From Parus major (Eukaryota; Chordata; Aves; Passeriformes; Paridae): 64,000 bases of DNA. Location: assembly GCF_001522545.3 (NCBI RefSeq), contig NC_031771.1, positions 2,038,283-2,102,282 of the forward strand. Reading direction: 5' to 3'. A program made the position numbers and the translations under genes. This document shows, in pieces, positions 23,896 to 34,032 of this stretch; within the stretch, counting starts at the first letter, position 1; each line of letters starts with the position of its first letter. A model generated the notes under the pieces. That model saw only the letters and a list, made by a program, of their open reading frames with translations. It did not search any database and had not been told where the DNA came from.

Positions 23896-26800
23896 AAACT
23901 CAGGAGAAACGAGATGCTACAGTGACTCAAAGTTCAAGGGCAGGGGCAGAAGCCTTGCCTTGAGTGGTTGTGGGGAATTCACTACAACCTTGACCATTTT
24001 ATAGCTGTATATTAATTTCAAGCCACACAGTGAAGAGCTTTCTTAGCAGAGTCAAGAGAAAGACCTCTGCCTCCCCATCCAAGTCCTTGTGTTTGGAGGG
24101 AGCACAAAAGAGGAGCTTCCCTTCCACCAGACGCAGCACAGTGACACAGAGACGCGCTCCTTTATCAATATTAACCATCAGCTGCTATTACTGGGTTTTC
24201 AAAGAGCACTCCCCCCCTCCCCAGCCTTCTAAGTGCATTTGAAGCCGGAAGCAGCTAATTGACTTGGAACGAGGAGTTATCAGAACCCTTTTAATTTGCT
24301 CAAAGCAAGAGTTCAAATTCTAAACCTAATGCACGCAGAAAATACGTGTGAGGCGGGTCGCTGGAGCGTGACAAGGATGCTCTCACAGCGGGGCCACGAA
24401 GGCATCTCACCGGCACCGAGGGACCGAGCGGCGCCGGAGCGCCGTCAGCAGCCAGGCACCTTCAAACCCTCCTTCCAAGTCCTCTGGTTCTCCCAGCCCG
24501 TGGGGAGGAACTGGAACTGCAGTCCAGTAAAAGCCACGCTTGTTTTGATTTGGACGTGCATAACGATGTCATGGCATAAAACCCAAGAAATTAAATTAAG
24601 GAAGAGAAATTGGTTTACTAGCAAATCCGCACTAACAGATGGCACGTACGCACACAGGAGCCTCACTGCTGTACCCACACGGCCTGGTTTTGGGCACCCA
24701 CCTCCCAAAACAGCACATTTCCCCCAGTATTTCCCTTCTCAAAGCAACACCTTTGCCTTTATGACTGCATCTTTCTGGCAAGGCAGCACCTCCGACTGCA
24801 AATAGCTGTTTGCAAACTTACTGGCAGGAAAAATAAGGACAGGTTTTTTTTTTCCTTTAGCCTCTCATGCAGCAATTTTCCTTTGCAACCTTACCCAAAA
24901 CACCTTCCAGCATATTCTTTATTACGGCTGTCCAGGGTGGCAGCATTAGAAAACCTTCAGCCAGAGACACACACAGCTCCTCCACCCTCTCTGATAAGCA
25001 GGTAGATCTGAAAACAAAAGGAGTTATAGATTCTTCCTCCTCACAGGGATGTTTTTCTTTGAATTGCACTTTGTTCATAAATTCAACCCTTTCTTATCAG
25101 CTGAAGACATCAGTAACCAAAGTATTTACCCTACACCCACTGCATTTTAATAGCTCCTCTTAAAAACCTGCTGCAAGTGATACCACAAGACAGCACCAGT
25201 ATAGGAGGATGTTTTCCAGCTGCAGAGAAGTTTCAAGATTTAAAACTGTAACATAGAAGTTTAAAGGAAAAAAACCTGCACAGCTCTGAGCTGCAGAAAA
25301 TCCTGCCGCACTTTGCTGGGAGCAGACCGGATGAGTGCAGGGTGTTACCTTGCCAGGAATGCCCTGTGCACACAAATTAAAGCTTCATCCCTCCTCCCCA
25401 GAGCTGGAAAAAGAAAAAAAAAAATCCATAATTCCTCCTCACCCCACCTTGCTCCCCACTCATCTGAGGTCAGCAGGCTACAGCTGCCAATCCCTTGAAA
25501 TCTTGGGAATGCAGCTCCCTAAAGTCCAGCCACTGCTTCTAAAAATGTGAAATTCACATTCAGCAGGAGCAAAGCCCAAGTTACAAACAAATCCTCCTAT
25601 TTTTTATTTTTGGAACTTGAAAGACTGTGCTTCCTTCCTAGGAAGCTGAAGAAGCATCCCTGCAGATTGCACTAGCACTTGCCCTTCCAATCCCACTGAC
25701 CCTCACCAGCAGGTGCAGTTGATGAGAGCTAAAATCACCAGCCGAAAGCAGGCTCTGCAAAATTACCTCTTCCATCATCTAACCCAGGAGCCACCAGAAC
25801 AAGTCTTTGAGCATGGAATGGCAGTTTGGGAAAGGAAGGGCACAGACGAGAGGAGATCAGCTCACGTACATGCCCTGAGCAAGCAGAGATGCAAACAGTC
25901 CTGTTCAATCATTCGGCGCAGGACTGGAAACTGGGAGAATAAAATGAAGTCTCTCACTCAATAGTTGCTGGGGTTTGGGAGCCTGAAGGTTGTTTTGGTT
26001 AGGGGGCTTCTCTACCTTATTCTTTATGCACAATTTCCTACTGATCTCAAACAAAGTACGAGCTAGGCATGTTCCCACAGCCTATCACACCAACACTTAG
26101 CAGCACATTCTGTCTTACACACAATATATACAGCTCTGCACATTTTGTTAAACCCGTCTAGTAAAGTTGTTGTTTTTTTTCCCCTGACCAGAAAATATGT
26201 ACATTATAGGAGCAACCAGAACCAAGTTCCGAAGCAGCTGGGAGCACACGCACCAAGGCACGTTCAGATGCACGGTGACTTCACCTCTCTGACACAAAAG
26301 GAGCAAGCACCTATATATAGTACATGGAGCAGTTCTGGGACGGAGCTGCTCCTGCTCCGGTCTGCCCCAGGGCCCGACCTTGCTCCTTACGCACCCAACT
26401 TCACTAACAGGAGCAGCTTTGCGGAACGACTCCACGCAGCTCCGCTACGCGCCCCAAGCTCCGCTCTCCGGGGAGAGCCCGGTGCCTTTTTCCATGTCGT
26501 GCGAGCTCCCCGCACATCCGAGGGCTCCTCCTCAACGCCAGTGCTAAAGGGATGCGCTCCGAACAAAAGAAAAACCCATTAGTAATTAACGTTGTAAAGG
26601 AAAAAGGAACAAGCCTAAAGATGGTTAAATCCTCGTTTCCCCGGGCGCTTTCGCTCTGGATGGCAGCGCTTCACAGGAAGCACAGAAAGGGCAAACAAAC
26701 AGCAAAGAGCTGGTCTTGGATAATAAAACAACACTCCGTACGATTATATACCAGGTGGAAAACTGGAAACCTGGGAAAGACGAGGCTGCCTATTCAGCGG

Positions 26801-26960
26801 CTGCCAACAACTCACTGAAGATGAACTGAAACGGCAAAAAAAGTTTTCAAACAACATGACGCCTTTTAAAAGTTGCCTCCAGCAGAGCCGGGCACCCAAG
26901 AAGATACCGAGGAGGCAGAAGGGTGTCGCGGCGTTCCCAGCCCCGCTCCCGCTCACTCAC

Positions 26961-27165
26961 CTCCGGGGCTCGGGCTTGCGGCGCTCCTCCAGCTTGGCGG
27001 CGGGCGGGGGCTGCGGGGCAGCCGTGGCGGCGGGCGGGCTCTGCGGGCGGGCTGCGGCCGGCCTCAGTGGGGCATGCCGGCGGTCCTACACCTGCCCCTC
27101 CGTGCCGTGGTGGTGTCGGTGCGGGTGCACGCCCGCGGCAGCCCGAGCGAGCAGCGCGGCTGAGC
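26961..27165 (-). other. SLC4A4: SLC4A4 exon 1 (5' UTR; upstream end estimated)
   Basis: On the minus strand the exon ends ...GAGCCCCGGAG and is followed by GTGAGTGAGC, a textbook donor. Joining it to exon 2 gives CGGAG|GATGG, placing A at -3 and G at +4 of the NBCe1-B start codon. No in-frame ATG precedes it, so the exon is untranslated for the main ORF. The 5' end is set about 30 bases downstream of the TTTAAA motif and is only an estimate. The sequence is very GC-rich. It includes a four-codon upstream ORF (27064-27075) and an in-frame TAG at 27086-27088. Confidence 0.78.
27064..27075 (-). other. Minimal upstream ORF (Met-Pro-His-stop) in the SLC4A4 5' UTR
   Basis: ATGCCCCACTGA lies in exon 1 in a different frame from the main ORF, with G at -3. 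If transcription starts upstream of 27075, as the TATA-like box suggests, ribosomes meet this AUG about 115 nt before the NBCe1-B start. Such very short uORFs can lower or tune translation. Confidence 0.5.
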
Positions 27166-27189
27166 TGGCGGCGCCGGCCCGGGCCCGCA

Positions 27190-27195
27190 TTTAAA
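27190..27195 (-). promoter_or_regulatory. TATA-like box (TTTAAA)
   Basis: TTTAAA stands out in an otherwise almost pure GC context (GGCGGCTTTAAATGCGGG on the minus strand). It would place the start site near 27160-27165. The motif is palindromic and might act in either direction. Confidence 0.4.
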
Positions 27196-27228
27196 GCCGC
27201 CGGCGGGCTCGGCCGTCCCCTCACCCGC

Positions 27229-27268
27229 TCCCATCCCGGCCCGTCCCGTCCCGTCCCATCCCATCCCC
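27229..27268. repeat. CCCGT/CCCAT pentanucleotide repeat; G-quadruplex-prone on the minus strand
   Basis: Eight C tracts of three or four are separated mostly by GT or AT (CCCGTCCCGTCCCGTCCCAT within the run). On the SLC4A4 sense strand this gives GGG runs with two-base spacers, a strong quadruplex-forming pattern. It lies about 35-80 bp upstream of the TATA-like box. Confidence 0.85.
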
Positions 27269-27340
27269 GGCCGCCGCTCGGCGTCACGGGGCCCGGGGCG
27301 GGGAGCCCGGAGGAGGAGTCTGAGGGCAGGGGCTGCGCTT

Positions 27341-27350
27341 CCCCGCCCCG
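27341..27350 (-). promoter_or_regulatory. GC box (SP/KLF-type site)
   Basis: CCCCGCCCCG on the plus strand reads CGGGGCGGGG on the minus strand, a consensus SP1-type site inside the CpG island. A second, plus-strand copy (GGGGCGGGGA) is at 27295-27304. Confidence 0.5.
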
Positions 27351-27620
27351 AGCTCGGAGCCGCGCCGGGGCAGGTGCGCACTTCCACAGCGCGGAGCGGA
27401 GGGCAGCGGCGGCCGCGGGACACGCACACCACACACACCCCCCCCCCGGCTGGGAGTGGCCCCGGCCGCGGGCACCCTGTGCCTCAGGCCGGGAGATGCC
27501 ATCCCCCTGAGCAGGGGGGATGCGTTCCCTGGGAGCACCGCCGGGATACTCCCACGGCAGGTTCCCTGCCACTGCAAACGCACGACCCAGGGCGCTCCTG
27601 GGCCACAAGCACATAGCACG

Positions 27621-27700
27621 GAAAAAAAACCCAACCAAACAAAAACCTCAAAAACATTAAAAAACCAACAACAAGAAACCCAGGGGAAAAAATAGAAACC
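27621..27700. repeat. A-rich low-complexity tract
   Basis: A runs mixed with CC/CA (CCAACCAAACAAAAACCTCA and similar) directly flank the CpG island. No element is recognisable. Confidence 0.65.
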
Positions 27701-27772
27701 GTAATTTAGTCAGTTCGGCATAGTTTTCCAAGGAAATAGTACCTTACGTGTTGCTTCTCCTTAGCTTGGAGC

Positions 27773-28441
27773 ATGGCAGGGCTCACCTTGCTTGCCAGCC
27801 TCGTCCTACTTCCTTCTCTCTCCTACCCAGATACTTCCATGGACACTAATCGCCCTTCCAAAGGCTCCCTCCACACTGCTGTTGGACAGGAGAAGTGCCA
27901 ATATCCCACATCTTGTTCAGTCAGCTGTAGCTCCTGCACTCAGCTTGACCGTCCCGGCCAAGGTGACGAGATCCATGAAATATTTTTAAACCGCGGGGCT
28001 CCACGAACGGCTCACAAGGAACATGGCAGGACAGCAATCCATCATGGGAAGTACACGAACTCTCAGGGGAACAAAGGAGGCTATTGTAGCTCTGCAGGGG
28101 GAAAACTCCCCTGCTTCAGCAAGGTTTATGATTACCACACAGCAACTGCCCCTTCAGCTGCTCCTCAGCTACCAAGCTCCACCTTTGTCACCCATCCAAA
28201 CTCTGTACTAGGGAATGATATGCAACCCATTGGCCAGGCAAAAAAAAAGCAGCAGCAACAGAAACCACAGCACTTGCAGAGCGGAGTGAGAGCGCTGCAG
28301 AAGGATTTCCCTGCCAAATTCCTCCTCTCCTTTCTGCTGTTGTCCCCAGACACCGAGAACCAGCAATTGGCTTTAAGTCACTGTCCCCTCACGCTGTTTA
28401 ATGTTTTCCTGGAAGAGCTGAGAGCCACAGTCTGCGCATGA
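27773..28441 (+). other. 222-codon ORF divergent from SLC4A4, function unknown (probably not a gene)
   Basis: This open frame starts MAGLTLLASLVLLPSLSYPD, which resembles a signal peptide. It then has no recognisable domain and includes a low-complexity KKKQQQQKPQ segment from an A/CAG-rich patch. It begins about 250 bp to the right of the CpG island, head-to-head with SLC4A4, so a bidirectional promoter could transcribe it. An AATAAA hexamer occurs at 28475-28480, just after the stop. ORFs of this length are expected only rarely by chance here, but with no homology it is more likely spurious or part of a non-coding RNA. Confidence 0.15.
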
Positions 28442-31400
28442 ATGGGTCAGGACTTGGGCTCCTCTGTTCCCTTTAATAAATCCAGTTTTTTAAGAACCAG
28501 GTTTTCAACAGCCAGTGAGTTTCCAGTGGGCACAGTGGTGATGCCCATCACTTACAAATACATTTGAATTCAATTAATGACAGTTTCTGTGCTAACAAAA
28601 GCAGAGCACCACATCGGTTGAGAAGCTTTGTGTACTTAAGTCCTAACCCAAATAACTGTACATCTTCCCTCTTCCAAAGGCTCCATAGCAAGGACTGCTC
28701 TCTCTCCACACCCTAAATCCCTAATGATGTGCCAGTCTGTAGCTTCACTTCACCTCACTTCTAAATAAACTAAGGAGCTCCTTGAGAAAATTGCTGTTGC
28801 TTTTTACCATTTAGATAACTCACAGGGGTTTTGGGATTCCCCCCAAGCATTGTGATCCCTCAGTGAAAGCACCTCACTGCTTCTTAGCAACCAGCTCTTA
28901 GCTTGCTGTTTCAGAAACAAACCTAAATAGCTGTACCAATTCCAGTTCCTCACAATTCTCTGTAACTTCAAATACTGTCATTTTAAACCTGTGTATTGAA
29001 TTTTCTGGCTAAGAAAAAAAAGTGTTTTGTCATCAGGATGCATGATTCCAAGTCAGTCTTTAAATATAACATTGCTGCGTTTAATCATCTAAAACGCTAC
29101 CAGAGCCATTTCCAGAAGTCCTTAAATCAAGAGCCAGGGCAGTTGTCTCGACCCAGTTTAAAAATGAGTACGCTCTCTGTGCACAGAAACACCCAAGCAA
29201 AGTGCACTAATAATCCTGTCTGTCATTGTGACTGGCAAAAAAACCCTGCTGGCGAGAGCCGACTTGTCCGACGCATGTATCCATGTACCTTCTGGCACCG
29301 CTCGCACACCTCGGCTCGCACGTTCCCTTTCCAAACCTCCCCGGCCGCTTCCAGGATTTTTCTCTGCTTGATTTAATAACCGGAGAGGAGCTCGTCACTC
29401 AGCACAGCAGCCCGCTAGCTTTCCCCTCCCTGCGCAGGCCACAGAGAAGCAGCTGGATTTGGGAAGACTTTGGCTGACTGTTTGAACCTGCCTTTCAAGC
29501 CCGCTGGCTTCAGCCCCGCTCGCAGAGCCTCGGCGAGGAAAAGCTGTGCCGACGGCCTTCGCCAACATCCCGGCCGAGGCAATGCCTCAACGGGGCACAG
29601 GACAGGATACACCTTCACCAGGATGCCTGCTGCTGTACGAGAATTACTGGTCTGCCTCCTCATCCTCACTCGGCTAACTCAGGAACTCGTTTTCCAGCGA
29701 GGTCGCGCAAGGTATCACCGTCAACGACAACGCTGGATAATGAGAACAGCCAAAGTTCTGATGGTAAAGATTACAGAGCGCATACATGCGCATGCTCGGT
29801 GGAAATGGTAGGGTAAAACTTTCCCTGTGGGCAGGTTATTCCATAAATATATCTTGCAGCATTTCTGGTAGATTCCTAGGAAGCCTGACCGCAGCATTGT
29901 CAGTCAGAGGCGATGCTGATTGAGATGGAAACTGGCAGCTCCCGCACTTCCAAGGGTTTGTGCAGACTACCCAGTGATAAAATATTTGCGTTGGATTAAG
30001 TCAGAAGTAATTCAGCCTAAGTCAGGAAGTTTCAGGGGATAAAAAGATTTCAGTGCAAGGATCTAGGTGCAGAGAGACCGCAGCTGTCCTTATCACAGAG
30101 GCTTTTGCTATCTTCCTTGGCTGACAAACGTCAGTGCCGAGTCATGGTGACAGAAGCAGTTCACCCTGCGCACACCTGTGCACACAGCAAATCCTTTCTA
30201 CACCAACCAAATCCCTCAGGCACCTTTTCAGGACTCCATCCTTGATCAGGGCTATTCCTCGTGACCTTGAGGTTTCAGGGGTGTTTTGGTCCGTTTTACA
30301 TAGACATGGGTACTGCAGCCCTTTCAGCTGCTGAACTCAACAAATTCCTGCGCTGCATTCCTTAGTATTACAGCTGAATTAGTACAATAGCACTGATTTC
30401 CAAGGGAACCACAAAAAAGCAACTCCGTAGCTCTCCCATTTGTATTCAAGTCACCAAGAATCAGGACTTGTCCGTCCTTTCCATCCACTTCCCAAGAAAT
30501 CTAGACAGAACAAGGCATCTCAGCAAGCACTCCCTGACAGCTGATTAGTAAAGGTCCAAGGTGAGCAAATCCACTGCTTTTGGAAACTTTTTTAACAGTG
30601 CTGCCTCAGTTAGCAGCGAAAACAGCATGCAGTGGGGAGCTGGCTCTGTCAGGGCACCTGCTCAGCCCTGCCTGCAAAGCCATTGCAGGGCCCTTGGAAG
30701 AAAAACTTCCAAATTCCCACTGACTTCCGTGCCCTTGCTCACTCATTTATGAAAGGCAGAAACAGGAGGTGCTGAAAAACATTTAGCTGTGGTAAGAAGA
30801 GCAGAATTCTGGAGGGTTAAGGGGGTTTTTGTGAAGTGCTTGATGCGCTTCTCATGAATAATGCACCATGTCTGCTTGAGAGCAATGAGCCATCCTGGAG
30901 CACTTGGAAAACCACTCAGGTCACAGCAGATCCTTCACTCAGGGCACAAGAAGAGCCACGGGGATTTCATCAGCTGGGCCAATTTCTTCTGGTACCTTCC
31001 ACTACTTCTGCTAGCTACTGAAAGTACAGACTGTTCGCCTCAAGAGCTTTGAAAACCCAAGTTGTGTTCCACTGCTCTGGGAAGCAACACAGCTTTGGGC
31101 TTTGCAGAGACCTGTGAGCAAGCCTTGCCAGTCTCCTACCAACCTCCATGACTGCATTCTCTAAAATGCTTCCATTTCCTTGCAAAAACACCCCTTATCT
31201 TTCCAGCAAGAGCAACTCCTCCACGAGCACACCAAACTGCCACACCTCGTGCATCCTTCTCTGCCAGGAGCCCAGGAGCTGCTGGGGCTGGGAGCTGGCA
31301 GTGCTGCTGGAGAGCCCTCTGCTGGGAAGCACCCCTGCTTCCCGTCCCCCCCAGCGCCCCTGGATCCGCAGCCAGCCCTGGGCACAGCCCCCCCGAGGGG

Positions 31401-33930
31401 CTGAGCTGCCGGTGTCCCCTCGGCAGTGAGCAGAGGGGCAGCTCAACGCCCCGGCCCCAGGGAGAAAGCAGATTTCTTACGCCTCAAGTTGTGTCCTGCT
31501 CTGTGCTACAGGGAACGAGGCCAAGGCAGCCTTTGGTCAGAGCCAAAAACGCAGGGCTTTGTTAAAATAAAGAAAGTGTGTTTGTTCCTACACCCGCAAT
31601 ACCCACCGGAGCGTAGGATGCCGAAACGCACGCTTCCGCCGCTTCCAACTGCTGGGACACCGGGACAACAAATACTCCCCCCTGCTCTGGAAGGAGAGGG
31701 CTAAGGAAGCTGCCCAGCTGACTCAGGCACTTCTGTGCTCTCAAACACACCACCTGCTCTCTGCTTTGGAGCGAGTTCAGACAGAAAGCAGGTCAGAAGG
31801 GACACAGATCCTTTCACTTCCCAGGGTAGGAGGGAAATCCAAGGCTGAAGTCAAGCCCTTTGAGCACACGGCTCATTGTATCCATGTAAAAATTGACTAC
31901 AGACCTGATATGGCTGGGCTGCAAATGGGATGAGCAGAATTTACATCAGGAGGATTGCTTCTTTTCCCAGTTTGTCCCCAGCTGTCATTTTGATCATTTT
32001 CTTTCTCTTCCCCATTCCTCAGCTACTGGCATCCTGGGCCAAAAAAAAAAGCCACTGAGAATGCTCAGAAGGATGAGCCAACAATCCCTTCAGCCCTTTT
32101 GTAGAGCACCTGCACTGTGATCCAGACCAATTCCTCTGAGCACTGAATCCTTCCAGAGCAACAACACCACTGTCTTTACCAAGATGCTCCTTAGAGGGCT
32201 TCTAATATTTTATCACTGACTGGAAGGACGAGGAGCAATCTCACCCACTCTTAGTGGAAGGCCAAGTCCAACAACATGACCTGTACAGAAAAAAATTACA
32301 ACTTACTTGGATTTCTACTCTCAAAACACAGCAGCCCCCAGCCAGCCTTCTTACCCTCTGGTTGAAGATAACTTCCCACAAGCAGATGGTGACAGGCATC
32401 AGGATTAGAAATGCTTTCCCTGATGTACACTGCTTCCTGCCTGCTTCTCTAAAATTGAATCCTTGCCTCTATAACACAGAGCATCTGGTCTTCAGCATCC
32501 AATATCCTGAAGGAAAGAGGAACTTGAATGGCAGGTCATCGTGATCCTCTTAATTCAAGACTACATCTTTTCCTGATGCTAAAAAATGCCATCTGGGACA
32601 CCCCCACAGGGCTTTGGATATGCCAAATGTCAACTGCAGGAAATCTGAAATACACCACCAGCAGCACAAATAAATCACCGATTTCTCTACCTCATCCAAC
32701 CATTTAAACACCTGAGCAGCCTTCTCAGATCATGTCTCACAATGGATACTTGGGAAAACAGCTATCAAACTACCACCACAGCATACTACACAGTAAATCC
32801 ATGGACATCTATGTTGCTCAGCTCCAGTCAACCTACCATTGATTGATTTACAGTGCCATTTAGGTTATTGTCCTTGGAACACTATTTTCCTCTCACTTTG
32901 CCAATTCAAGCAGCAGATACTCATCTCAATGTTTCTTCTTTTTCTCAGTTCATTGCAGCTCTTTGCATTTAACCATTTTCCTATTGTGATAACTCTACTC
33001 CCAGTGACAAATGTGTTTCCACTGGTTAACTTCTCATGTGTTGCCTGATCTTCCCTCTGCAGGCCCTCTTTGGACACAGAGAAAAAGGCTACCCAGGAGC
33101 AGCTGGTAACTTGCAATACATCCTATTTTCTCTTCTGTCATTTTGTTTCTCAACTCCCAATAATTTTTAAGGAGGACACAATTTGTGATGCCCCACAACA
33201 AAGGCTGGCTTGGTTTGTTGGTTGTGGGTTTTGGTTTTTTTTCCTTTGCCTAGGGCTTCAGTCTATTAGCCTATTGTCTATCCTGGGTCATCAGAAATGT
33301 TTTCTTTTCTTTTCAAATAATTAAACAGCAGCATCATTCACTGCTTTGGATTTTCACATCTCTTGTTCTGCCTCTCATCTTTTATATCAACATTTCCTAA
33401 ACAAAAACCAAACATTGGCAGGTCACATTTAGCCAGAAGTTTGTACTCTATAAATAAACCTTTGAGGACTTAATGACTTTTAAATTATTTGTTAGGCAGC
33501 TCCAGCAGAAACAGTCTAGTTTAGAGCAAACAACAGTTCCTCGGGAGCGTACATAACTCCAAAAGGGCTTTGCCACTTCAGGGCAGTCTCAAGAGCAAAG
33601 CATTCTAGGGAAAAAAAATCGGAGTGAAAGTGAAACTGGAGAAATGTGTTGTCCAAGCCAAAACAAGGCCAAAAAATAAGGAAGAAGCACCCCTGAGAGC
33701 CAGCTGATCTTTCAATGCACTTTCCAACTCCACAGCCTTCTGCTGCAGCAGCTCCTGCAAGTGCAGGCAGATGAGGAATACCCCCAGCATCTAGCCCCAG
33801 ATCTTTGGGATTCATCCCAAAGAAAGGGAGAAGCAACATGAGCTGAAACCTTCCAGAAGCCACACACTCCACTGGAAAACCTTTGGATAGGTACCTGTAG
33901 GTATGAAAACCTTGCCTGACACATATCCAG

Positions 33931-34032
33931 CAACCTGGTCTAGTGGAAGGTGTCCCTGCCTATGGCAGAGGTTTAGCATGAGATGACTTTTTAAGGACCC
34001 TTCCAACCCAAAGCACTCTGTGATTCCATGAC
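33931..34032 (+). mobile_element. CR1 LINE 3'-end fragment
   Basis: Diagnostic strings are CAACCTGGTCTAGTGGAAGG, TGTCCCTGCCTATGGCAGAG and GACCCTTCCAACCCAAAGCA, ending CTCTGTGATTCCATGACATT. About 100 bases of the CR1 tail remain. Confidence 0.92.

Larger units (their letters stand above)
8418..26960 (-). other. SLC4A4: SLC4A4 intron 1 (about 18.5 kb)
   Basis: The intron is bounded by the donor GTGAGTGAGC on the minus strand (26951-26960) and by the acceptor before exon 2. It holds an LTR with ERV-like internal sequence (18545 to about 19260), an A-rich tract near 16.4 kb, a (TAA)n and a (TA)n microsatellite, and AT-rich blocks around 22.8-24.6 kb. The part next to exon 1 (26400-26560) is still rich in CpG, as an island shore would be. 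The rest is unremarkable single-copy intronic sequence. No further exon can be called firmly, although weak splice-bounded candidates exist at 8743-8886 (+), 13506-13555 (-) and 17844 upward (-). Confidence 0.85.
26890..27520 (-). promoter_or_regulatory. SLC4A4: CpG island, SLC4A4 (NBCe1-B) promoter
   Basis: GC content and CpG frequency jump sharply compared with the surrounding tens of kilobases. The densest part is 26940-27420. The island contains the splice donor of exon 1, a TTTAAA box, GC boxes on both strands (27341-27350 minus, 27295-27304 plus) and a run of GGG tracts on the minus strand. The position, about 18.5 kb upstream of the start-codon exon and on the correct strand, identifies it as the promoter for the B-type transcript. 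Such islands often fire in both directions, so a divergent plus-strand transcript is possible. Confidence 0.85.
27166..33930. other. SLC4A4 upstream / intergenic, proximal part
   Basis: After the CpG island and an A-rich tract (27621-27700) comes ordinary DNA. A single long plus-strand ORF (27773-28441) is noted separately. A moderately CpG-rich patch at 29240-29620 could be a distal promoter or enhancer. The segment near 29960-30020 (TAAAATATTTGCGTTGGATT and on) looks regulatory. No exon, RNA gene or transposon was recognised in 28500-33930. Confidence 0.6.

Noticed and set aside
26847..27638. 263-codon minus-strand ORF across the CpG island
   Set aside because: It is open because GC-rich DNA lacks stop codons. 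It reads through the real splice donor of SLC4A4 exon 1 and its frame does not join the NBCe1 start.
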